From: Marsupella aquatica
Taxonomy: Eukaryota > Marchantiophyta
Direction: 5' to 3'
Length of the DNA: 64,000 nt
NCBI GenBank assembly: GCA_973895155.1
Contig: OZ316892.1
Span: forward strand, 30,628,001 to 30,692,000
Both the position numbers and the translations under genes were made by a program. Shown in pieces: positions 20,534-29,700 of the stretch; positions within the stretch are counted from its first letter, which is position 1; each line of letters opens with the position of its first letter. The notes under the pieces are model-generated. The model ran no database searches. It had not been told where the DNA came from and saw nothing but the letters and a program-made list of their open reading frames with translations.

Positions 20534-23527
20534 ATGACTGACCTTACGCCGAGGGAAGAAAGAGTGATTCAACGGGAGAGAGCTCGACTGCAGCAGCTCG
20601 CCGGGTGGCATGATACACAGCGACTGAGAGGGGCAGAAAGAGCTGGTAGCTCCGAAACTGGAAGTGGCGTCGAAGAAGACATACCAGAAGAAGAGTCGGT
20701 AAGGAGAAGTGAGTCTCCAACCGACATGGGGGAACCAGAGGCACGGCCAGACGAGAGGCCAGGGACCAGATTGAGCCAGCGGTCGCGCATACGTTACAAG
20801 GCATTTCATGGGAGAGGAGATGAGGATCCGGACGAATGGTTGGATGATTTCGAGGGAACCGCTGCAGCAAATGGAGAATCGGCCATCAAGATGCAGATTC
20901 TTCCCGGCCTGTTCAAGGGTGAGGCTAGGCCTTGGTACAGAGCATTAGATGTGGAAGATCAAGCCATCTGGGATATCTTCAAAACACTCTTTGTTAAGGA
21001 GTTTCGACCCATTGGAACTTCAGAACTAGCAGTGCTGAAGTTGGGACAACTTCGGTTCAAGGAGAACAAATCCTTCAGGAAGTTCTTGCAACGCTTTCAG
21101 AAACTGGTAAGACGTACAAAGACCAATGCATCTGAAGGTATGCAACTTCAATGGTTGGTGAATGCTTTGCCACAGAAGATGAGTTTTGCAATTAGGAAGG
21201 AGAACCCGGAGACTTTAGCCGAAGCAATTAAGGATATTCAATTATACATTAATGCAGATATCACAAGCCGGAAGAAACAGCTTAAGTCTGAGAGTTCCTC
21301 ATCAGAGGAGGGATCACCCCATAAGAAAAAAGATAAGAAGAAGAAACATTCCAAGAAGTCTAGAAGTGATAAGTCAAGCTCGAATAGTGGGAGTAGCAAG
21401 AGTGAGTCATCTTCTAGTTCTGAAGAAGAAAAAACTAGGAAAAGGAAGGGCAGAAGGAGAGGGAAGACGAAAGTCAAGATGGAGGCTAAGCCACCAGATA
21501 ACATCGTAGCCCTTACCGAGCAACTTAAGGCTATCATTGCAGAGGTAAAACCAAAGAAGAAGGTAGTACAGGAGGATAGCTCTGTATGGTGTGCCTTATG
21601 TTATAAAACCGGACACCATAAAGATGCTTGTCCTAAGCTTAATACTAATCATGTTCGGCATGTGGCCGAGATCAGACCATGTCAGGGAGAAGTAGAGTAC
21701 TTTTTGGGAGATGCCGCTGATAGTGTTTTCGGCATCAGTGAGACTGGAGCACGAGACCTATCCAACAGACCTGCATCTCTATGGTCAGGGTTAAGGAACA
21801 ATCCAGGAGAGATGTATCCTCGGATTATTCAGAACCCGTCAGTACCTCTTAGGCCGAATGTGCAAAGATTTGCGGCGTGCTATAATTGTGGTCAACCTGG
21901 CCATTTTGCTAGAGAATGCCCGAATGCACGCAAACAGGGTGATGGACAACCAGCTCAGCTATGTATGGGATGCCGACAGGAAGGTCATATGCTAGGGCAA
22001 TGTCCTACTTGGTTGGCAGGCCTGGCCGTAAATCATAAGCTTTTGCCGATCAAGATCTTACCGCCAGGTACTACCCCCGAAGGAGTTCAAATCAACCACA
22101 TCGAACTAGGATGGCAAGAGGATGCCGAGGCAGAGTTCGTACCATCTGATGATGAGGCCGAAGCCCTATCAACCTTCTCAGAGGAGGATTTAGATCATAA
22201 TTGCTACCGGGTCTCTACTCGATCTACCAGAAGGAAGGAAAGGTGGGATGGGCTGGCCAAAAATAAAGGGAAGGTTACGGAGGAAAGGATCGACTCTTCG
22301 TCAACATCAACAGAAGGAGAAGGGAGGGCTCCGGCAATACAGGTAAGCCATGAGCCCACCAGTGAAACCAATCCTTCACAAGATAGCGACTTCAATCGAG
22401 ATCATCCTAAGTTGTTCTACCCCTCTGTTACGGCTAGTGTTAAGGAACAACTAAGAGAATTAGAAACCCTGGAGAATACCGAAGCCATTGCCAAGGATGT
22501 AAAACGAGCAAAAGCATTGTTTGCTTCGGAAGACCCAACAGCTGTGGAGACTAGCGTGGCAAAACTGGCCGAATCCAAGACGGAAACACCACCAGAAGAG
22601 AAGCCGATTGTTCCCTATGACCTGGCTAAAGATGTACTAGAATCTAGAGTCTCGGCAACAGTAGGTCAACTATTGAAAAATAGCCCGTACTTCCGGAAGC
22701 AATTAAGGAAGGCTATTCTCGGCAAGCCGAGATTACCCAAGGTAGCAACCAGATCCGACGTACTAATGATAGAAGAAGATCAAGGAGCCCCAGCATTACC
22801 ATTAATGATTCAAGGAGAATTATTACTACGGGTACCCATCGATGGAGGATCAGGGGTATGTATTATGATTGATTCAACAGCAAAAGGGTGGGGTCTAACA
22901 CCGGAGATGACTGGAAGAGTGTTGAACATGGCCAATGGATATCAGGTCATTCCTACGGGAGTGTTAACCGGCATCAAGACAGAGATAGGAGGTATCTTCT
23001 TTAGCATTAACTATGTAGTAATGAAACCGGTAAATCCTACGTCATTCCGGCTATTGATTGGTAGGCCATGGCTGTACCTAGCCGAGGTAATAGAAGATTG
23101 GGGTAAAAAGCAGTTCACTTTCGGGACCCCCTCTATCACGGTATCCTGGGACACTAAGGATGACCGTAGGAAAAGCATAAGGGAAGTAGATGGGTACGAT
23201 AGTGGACTGGAGTCAGCCGATGAAGTACGTTGGTTAGAATGCTTCACTAACCTAACCGAAGAAGGTGTCTTTGGACCAGAGGTACCCCCCAGCGGATTAT
23301 GGCAAGAACCAATGGAAGGTGACTTGGAAGAAGAAGACGAAGAGGTCGTGGACTGCTTTACAATAGAATCCACCTTTTTAGCTGCAATTCCGGAGGAAGT
23401 TAAGGATGTAGACCAATTGGATGAAACGGCTAAGTGGGGAGCAGTAGCAGGGACAGTGGATTTTCTGCAGGCGTTGTGGCAGAGCCGACGGGGTCCACAA
23501 CGCCATCGATCATCGGCAAGGAATTAA
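20534..23527 (+). CDS. Gag-protease polyprotein of the Ty3/gypsy element
   Basis: 997 codons starting 47 bp after the PBS. A Retrotrans_gag capsid domain lies at about residues 88-190 (GDEDPDEWLDDFEG and KGEARPWYRAL). A Lys/Ser-rich linker follows. Three CCHC zinc knuckles come next: CALCYKTGHHKDAC near 353, CYNCGQPGHFAREC near 449 and CMGCRQEGHMLGQC near 477. The retropepsin-like protease is near 770, with IDGGSGVCIM as its active-site loop (DGGS instead of the commoner DTG/DSG, as in many plant gypsy elements). It forms virus-like particles and cleaves the polyprotein. The ORF overlaps pol by 94 bp in another frame. Confidence 0.95.
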   Translation: MTDLTPREERVIQRERARLQQLAGWHDTQRLRGAERAGSSETGSGVEEDIPEEESVRRSESPTDMGEPEARPDERPGTRLSQRSRIRYKAFHGRGDEDPDEWLDDFEGTAAANGESAIKMQILPGLFKGEARPWYRALDVEDQAIWDIFKTLFVKEFRPIGTSELAVLKLGQLRFKENKSFRKFLQRFQKLVRRTKTNASEGMQLQWLVNALPQKMSFAIRKENPETLAEAIKDIQLYINADITSRKKQLKSESSSSEEGSPHKKKDKKKKHSKKSRSDKSSSNSGSSKSESSSSSEEEKTRKRKGRRRGKTKVKMEAKPPDNIVALTEQLKAIIAEVKPKKKVVQEDSSVWCALCYKTGHHKDACPKLNTNHVRHVAEIRPCQGEVEYFLGDAADSVFGISETGARDLSNRPASLWSGLRNNPGEMYPRIIQNPSVPLRPNVQRFAACYNCGQPGHFARECPNARKQGDGQPAQLCMGCRQEGHMLGQCPTWLAGLAVNHKLLPIKILPPGTTPEGVQINHIELGWQEDAEAEFVPSDDEAEALSTFSEEDLDHNCYRVSTRSTRRKERWDGLAKNKGKVTEERIDSSSTSTEGEGRAPAIQVSHEPTSETNPSQDSDFNRDHPKLFYPSVTASVKEQLRELETLENTEAIAKDVKRAKALFASEDPTAVETSVAKLAESKTETPPEEKPIVPYDLAKDVLESRVSATVGQLLKNSPYFRKQLRKAILGKPRLPKVATRSDVLMIEEDQGAPALPLMIQGELLLRVPIDGGSGVCIMIDSTAKGWGLTPEMTGRVLNMANGYQVIPTGVLTGIKTEIGGIFFSINYVVMKPVNPTSFRLLIGRPWLYLAEVIEDWGKKQFTFGTPSITVSWDTKDDRRKSIREVDGYDSGLESADEVRWLECFTNLTEEGVFGPEVPPSGLWQEPMEGDLEEEDEEVVDCFTIESTFLAAIPEEVKDVDQLDETAKWGAVAGTVDFLQALWQSRRGPQRHRSSARN

Positions 23528-26500
23528 ATACCAAGGGATCGGCATACAAGCCGATTACGAGGGCAGAACAAATTGAGGCCCTATTAGAAGCCGAGAGAGC
23601 ACAGCGGCCTAACTCTCAGGAGCAAGAGGTGGATGAGATGGACAGACACGATCCAGAGCCAAGGCAGGAAGGAGAGCCGACCACTAATTCAAAACCGAAT
23701 AGACCGGTAAGGGGACAATCTATGGACACCAAGGAAGGGACCGACTCGGCTAGTCCAGCCGAGATCCCAGTTTATGGAGGTATGAGATTAGAGAGACTGG
23801 AAGCCGAACTGGACCCGAATTTGAAGAAGCAGATTAATATGATCCAAGCACGGCAATATCGGAAGCTCGACTTAGGAGAGGGAAGAGAACTGAACTTAGG
23901 GAGAAACCTAGCACCTGAGCTCGAGAAAGAGATCAGTGACTTATTGATTAAATTTCAGGATGTGTTTGCATGGAGTCCCCAAGATCTAAAGGGCGTAGAT
24001 CCAACACTAGGGGAACATCGAATTGATCTCATGTTAGGAGCCAAATCATTTCGACAACCAATTCGAAGGATGAACCCGAAGTATTCCCGGCTAGTCAAAA
24101 CAGAAATCGACAAACTAGTGGAAGCTGGATTCATCACTCCAGTCCTGCATTCAGACTGGGTGTCTCCAATTGTGATAGTTCCCAAAAAAGCGGGACCCGA
24201 TGGTAAAACCAAGATCCGGGTTTGTCAGGATTACAGGAAGCTGAATGAAGCAACATTAAAAGACCATTTTCCTTTACCGTTTACTGATATGGTACTAGAC
24301 ATGGTAGCCAGTCATGAACTATATTCATTCATGGATGGATACTCTGGTTATAACCAAATCAGGATTCGGCAGGAAGACCAAATCAAGACGGCCTTCATCA
24401 CGGAATGGGGGATCTATGTCTTCAATCGTATGCCGTTTGGACTCTGCAACGCACCAGCTATGTTCCAACGATTAATGGTGAACATTTTTCATGATTACTT
24501 GAGAAAGTTCATGGAAATCTTCATTGATGACTTTGCAGTATTCGGGAAGGCATCGAAACATGCTAAATACCTCAGGAAAACCTTCATGAGATGTAGGGAG
24601 GTGGGTCTCAAGTTACACCCAGATAAATGTTTTTTTGCAGTAACCGAGGGGGTGCTACTAGGTCACAAGGTATCAAGGAAGGGCATTGAGATTGACAAAG
24701 GTAAGCTAGCAGTATGGCTAGATATCATGCAACCTAAGAACATAAAGGATGTAAGATCCTTCTTGGGATGCATTGGTTACTATCGCCGGTTCATCAAGGA
24801 TTTTGCCAAGCTAGCTTTACCATTAACCAATATGCTCAAGGCAGGAGCAGACTTCGAACCCACACCCGAACGAGTCACAGCGGTGGTAGAATTGAAGCAG
24901 ATGTTAGTAGAGGCCCCAGTCATGATAGCACCGGACTGGAACAAAGATTTTCATGTTTTTGTAGATGTCTCGGGCTTCTGTATTGGCTCAGTACTAAGTC
25001 AGTTGGATGAGAAAAGAAGGGACCATCCCATATACTTCGCAAGCCGTCAGCTTGCCGATGCCGAACGGAACTACTCTACCACGGAAAGAGAAGCATTAGG
25101 AGTCATTTATTCTTGTAAAAAGTTTAGGCATTATTTACTAGGGTACAAGGTAATCTTTCATACTGATCATGAAAGTTTGAAGTACCTAGTCAATAAGCCG
25201 GACCTTACAGGCAGAGTAGCAAGATGGATTTTGCTATTACAGGAGTTTGACTATGAGCTGAGGATCAAGCCGGGAAAGTTACATGCCAATGCCGACTTCT
25301 TTTCAAGGATCACAGGTACACCTGCCACGGATTGCATCGATGATCGATTCCCCGACGAGGAGCTATTCGTTGTGGAAATAGCTGGTACATGGTACCCTGA
25401 GATTTTACAATTTCTCAGCACTTCCAGATTACAGCCAGGATTAAGCCGAGAGCAAGCCGCAGTCTTTGTGCGGAAGGTCAGACAGTATCAGTGCATTAAA
25501 GGCATACTGCACAAGCATGGAATCAACGGCACGATTCAAAGGTGTTTGGAGAAGACAGAGGTAAAACGAGTCCTACGGGCCATGCATGGAGAGGAGGCCG
25601 GAGGACATTTTGCCCCAGTAACCACGTCTAAGAAGATATTAAATGCCGGTTACTGGTGGCCCACCTTGCACAAAGATGTCTATCAGTTTATCAAACAATG
25701 CGATCCTTGTCAACGAGCGGGCGGACCAAGGGCGTCCACCAGGCATCCACTGCACCCTATTCTACCTCTGGCACCATTCGAGAAGTGGGGTATTGATTAC
25801 ATTGGACCTCTGAAACCACTGACCCACCCTCGACGGAACAAGTACATAATCCTGGCTACGGATTATGCAACTAAATGGGTAGAGGCCAGACCAACAACGA
25901 AGGATGATGCAATTACTACGGCTAGATTCATGTATGAGCAGATCTTCACCAGGTATGGAGCACCCCTAGAATTAGTTAGTGATAGAGGAACCCATTTTTT
26001 GAATGATATAATTAGTCGTTTAAATGAGCAGTATTTAGTTAAACATAGGCCTACTACTCCCTACCATCCAAAGGCAAACGGGTTGACAGAACGAGCAAAC
26101 GGAATCATAGGAAAGATATTGAACAAGACAGTAGCTCAGAACAAACTCGATTGGGATGATAAATTGTTTGCTGCTGTTTTTGCTTACAATCTGGCCTATA
26201 AATCCACTACCGGTCATACACCCTTCTTCTTAACCTTTGGACAAGAAGCCCTGGTACCCACGCAACTTGAGATACCGACATTTCAAGTTACAATTGAGGA
26301 AAGAGCCTCAGCGGAGGAGAGCCTAAAGGAGCGAGAATATAGGTTAGAAGCTTTAGAGGAAGCGAGAATGATTTCAGCCGAGAGAGTAGAATATAGACAG
26401 AATATCATGAAGCAGCAGTATGATAAAAGGTTAAAAGTAGTTAGTATTCATACCGGTGATCTTGTGCTACTTTATGACAGTAGGTATAGTAGGTTTCCAG

Positions 26501-26700
26501 GGAAGCTTTACACTCGCTGGTTAGGACCCTTTCGAGTAACCATGATGTTCCCCAATGGCTCCGTGCAATTGGCCAACATTACGGGAGAGGTATATCCAGT
26601 TCGCATCCATTATGACCGCCTCAAGAAATACTATATGGACGAAGATGAAGTTGTTCGCGAGGACGCTTCACAATTAAGTGGGGAGCTATGTGATGCCTAG
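23434..26700 (+). CDS. Pol polyprotein (RT, RNase H, integrase)
   Basis: 1,088 codons in the -1 frame relative to gag-pro, so expression probably needs -1 frameshifting or re-initiation. Reverse transcriptase: YSGYNQ near 302, MPFGLCNAPA and the catalytic FIDD near 362. RNase H: FVDVSG near 508 and STTEREALG near 546. Integrase: H-H-C-C zinc module about 715-760, then catalytic D (LATDYATKW, near 807), D (SDRGTHF, near 849) and E (LTERAN, near 883). The end has a GPF-like segment (RWLGPFRV). RT-RNase H-integrase order is Ty3/gypsy. No stops or missing catalytic residues. The stop lies in the 3' LTR. Confidence 0.96.
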   Translation: MGSSSRDSGFSAGVVAEPTGSTTPSIIGKELNTKGSAYKPITRAEQIEALLEAERAQRPNSQEQEVDEMDRHDPEPRQEGEPTTNSKPNRPVRGQSMDTKEGTDSASPAEIPVYGGMRLERLEAELDPNLKKQINMIQARQYRKLDLGEGRELNLGRNLAPELEKEISDLLIKFQDVFAWSPQDLKGVDPTLGEHRIDLMLGAKSFRQPIRRMNPKYSRLVKTEIDKLVEAGFITPVLHSDWVSPIVIVPKKAGPDGKTKIRVCQDYRKLNEATLKDHFPLPFTDMVLDMVASHELYSFMDGYSGYNQIRIRQEDQIKTAFITEWGIYVFNRMPFGLCNAPAMFQRLMVNIFHDYLRKFMEIFIDDFAVFGKASKHAKYLRKTFMRCREVGLKLHPDKCFFAVTEGVLLGHKVSRKGIEIDKGKLAVWLDIMQPKNIKDVRSFLGCIGYYRRFIKDFAKLALPLTNMLKAGADFEPTPERVTAVVELKQMLVEAPVMIAPDWNKDFHVFVDVSGFCIGSVLSQLDEKRRDHPIYFASRQLADAERNYSTTEREALGVIYSCKKFRHYLLGYKVIFHTDHESLKYLVNKPDLTGRVARWILLLQEFDYELRIKPGKLHANADFFSRITGTPATDCIDDRFPDEELFVVEIAGTWYPEILQFLSTSRLQPGLSREQAAVFVRKVRQYQCIKGILHKHGINGTIQRCLEKTEVKRVLRAMHGEEAGGHFAPVTTSKKILNAGYWWPTLHKDVYQFIKQCDPCQRAGGPRASTRHPLHPILPLAPFEKWGIDYIGPLKPLTHPRRNKYIILATDYATKWVEARPTTKDDAITTARFMYEQIFTRYGAPLELVSDRGTHFLNDIISRLNEQYLVKHRPTTPYHPKANGLTERANGIIGKILNKTVAQNKLDWDDKLFAAVFAYNLAYKSTTGHTPFFLTFGQEALVPTQLEIPTFQVTIEERASAEESLKEREYRLEALEEARMISAERVEYRQNIMKQQYDKRLKVVSIHTGDLVLLYDSRYSRFPGKLYTRWLGPFRVTMMFPNGSVQLANITGEVYPVRIHYDRLKKYYMDEDEVVREDASQLSGELCDA
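26670..26688 (+). other. Polypurine tract region
   Basis: The bases AAGTGGGGAGCTA directly precede the 3' LTR. The run is short and purine-rich, with one T inside and CTA at its end. The position fits plus-strand priming. Confidence 0.5.
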
Positions 26701-29700
26701 ACAGGAATCACTCGGCCGGTTAAGTGGGTAAAGCAGGAAGGCACCCTAGGAACACCTTAGTATAGTGACAAAACAAGGAAAATATAAACAATTAGGGGCA
26801 ACCATGGAACCCGGGCAGAGGCCGGAGGTAAGGCTGAGGGTGAAAACCCGATTAGGGTTAGGGCGCGTTAAGCGTCGGCGGCTAGGAAGGATCAACGGGA
26901 AGAAGGACCGGCAGAGGAGAGGGGTAAGGAGCGCTTGCAGGAGATGGTGGCTCATTTGCGAGCACAAACTAGGCAGACGACTACGGGAGGCCAACTACTG
27001 TCAGCTGCTTAGGCAAGCACTCGGGGAGAGAGTAGATACCGACGATCAACCTAAGGAGGGTATGAGCAACGTCAATCAAGCGGCACATTTCTGGGGATGC
27101 CTGTTCGAACGGGCGACTGAGTACATCAAGACTTACGAGGACGAGGAGTCAGAAAGGGCAGCTCGAGAACGGCAGGAGCTCGCTCGATTGTGGGAGCTGC
27201 AGAAGACGGCTTTCTTAGGAGGCAAACTCATCAAGGACGAGTTCCTGTGGACGCCTACTTCCAATCAACTCGACGATCTTCTGTTTTGCAAGGACAGCGT
27301 CGTCGGCATCCGAGAGGCCATCAAGAACTGCAACGACATACACTGGGAATTAAAGGGTAGCACGGAAAGGTGGACCCAGGCAACGGTGCTAGGAGAAACC
27401 TCCACGGCAGCAGAGATGAAGAGGAAGGGAGCCGTCAACGATGAAGCCACCCCGGCAAAAAGAACGAGGTCGGCGGCACCAAAGAAGCCAGCCGAGCAGC
27501 AGAGCAGGAGGCAGGGAGAAGCCGAAGAGGAGGAGGTCGATCCCATCAAGGCCATTCCAACCAGGGATGACACCTGGAAGGGCTGGGCGGCAACCCTACC
27601 GGTGGAGGTGCAACTACATTTTGCACGGGAGGAGGATGCATGCTTTACGGCCATGCAGACCAAGAAGTACCAAGGCTTCATGGCCGGATCCGGCTTGGAG
27701 GCCTTTGTAAGATTACCATGGCTGAAGCCGGAGGTACCGGAGTCAGACCTATTAGAATTCGTGGGGTCATGGGAACCCGAGACCAATTGCACGAGGATAT
27801 ATGGGAAGGATTTCTATCTTACTCCCAAGGTGATTGCCGAAGTGTTTGGCTTGCCGATGGGCAATAAGACCAAAGTTGATACCAGGAAGACCTTGCCTGA
27901 CAAGGAGTTCCGGTCGTTCCCCGGGCCATCAACGAAGAATGGCTTCTTCCGGAACACCTGCACCAACCCGCACATAGGAGAGATGATCGACTTCTTGCGG
28001 GTGACCATGCATTGTAACTTGCCGAGGGCAGAGATCGGCAAGGCACAGGTCTATCTGGCAGAAAGGCCAGACCCAAGCCGGGACTACAACGGGTACCTCC
28101 TCAACCAATTGAAGAAGATCTTAAAGGAGGAGCAGCAGGTAATCGGCATGGGGAGCGTGTCTCGGCTTGGCTATCACATGCCGCTGTTGTGCCGGTATGC
28201 CAGAGGTCAGACTTTTGCCCCGGTACTTCCCCTGCAGGTAAGGGCACCCGAGGAAGCTCCAACGCCGAGGCCGTTGGCTGAGAAGCCTCAACCACCTGTT
28301 AGTCCTACGATCGAGCAGGTGTTTAGGCCCAGGAAGAAGGACTTGCCGATGCAGCAACCAGGCATGCAGAGTCTGCTGAAACTACTGGAGAAAGAAAAGA
28401 AATCGGCATCGGCAACAACAACGGCAACGGCAACAATGCAGGACACTACTACAGAGGTAGGCCTACACCGGCTCACAAGAGAAAACCCCTTTGCTGGAGA
28501 CAAGGAGAGAATCAGGCCGGAATCCAAGCCAGGTGTTCGAATGTACGTGGGAACCTCAAGCTCCGAATCTGAGGCAGAATTGCCTGAAGCTCCTACCGAG
28601 GAAGAGGAGAGGGAGAAGCCGGAAATCCAAGAGGTAGAGGAGGCAGTGGAGGACTGCAGCCATGATAATTCCGGCTATGGGTCGGACCATCACGTTCCAG
28701 GAGTAAGGACCTGTGGCCGGTTTGTCCCCACACTTCCAAGGGTAGTGCGAGGGGACCCCAACCAGCAGAGTAGCCCTGAGTCTCCCCCACCAGATGTTGC
28801 TCCCCCGAGCTTCGACGGCATAAAACAGACGGTGCAGGAATTTCAGGAGCGAATCAAGCAGGAGGAAGAGGCCGCCCTGGCTAAGGAAAAGGATTTACCA
28901 GGAGGAGATTGGCCGGAGGACATCAGGCGGCTAGCCGAAAAAGGAAGCAAACCTCTAGCCACGATTGAAGAGATCCGCAGGACGGCTTGGGAGCAGAGGC
29001 CACGATGGGCGATGCCGATCACTTCTACTTACTCCACCTACGCTAAGAATAGAGCCATGGAGTATGGTGAGATGTGTGGGGAACTTGCGCTCGGCATCTT
29101 TGGAGAGGAGTTGGAGGTAGGACCCTTTTTCCATAGGGAGCAGTTGGAGAAGCACCAATTAGAAGAAGCGGTGGCTTTAGAGAGAAGCAAGAAGGACGAG
29201 GTCATTCGGCGGCTTAGGAGGATGGAAGCCGAGATTGAAGATCTAAGGGCGGCCAAGAAAGCCCAAGATGAACTGCGGATTAAACGACATGAGCTGAACA
29301 TCATGCAGGGGCAGTTGGACGCCGCGCAGGCTGATAATCAGAATATCAAGGATAAACTGACTCAGACGCAGGAAGAGTTGGCCGACACGATCAAAGAAAG
29401 GGAAAAGTGGAAGCAAGAGCTGAAGAATACAGAGGAGGCCCACATAACAACCAACAGCCGGGCCATGGCGGAGACCCAAAGAAAGGAATGGGCGTTGAAA
29501 GGGGAGCTCGAGAAAATCCGCGGAGCCCTTGAGCAGAAGGAGGTCGAGTTAGGGAAATCCTATCAAGGGATTATGGCGCTGCAGCAGGAGCTTGCGTCCC
29601 TGACGGCCAGCTTCAAGGCCGACCTAAGGGAGAAGGACGAGATGCTCGAACAGACTTACGCCAAGATGAACCAGATGGAGTCTGTCATCATTGCAGAGCT

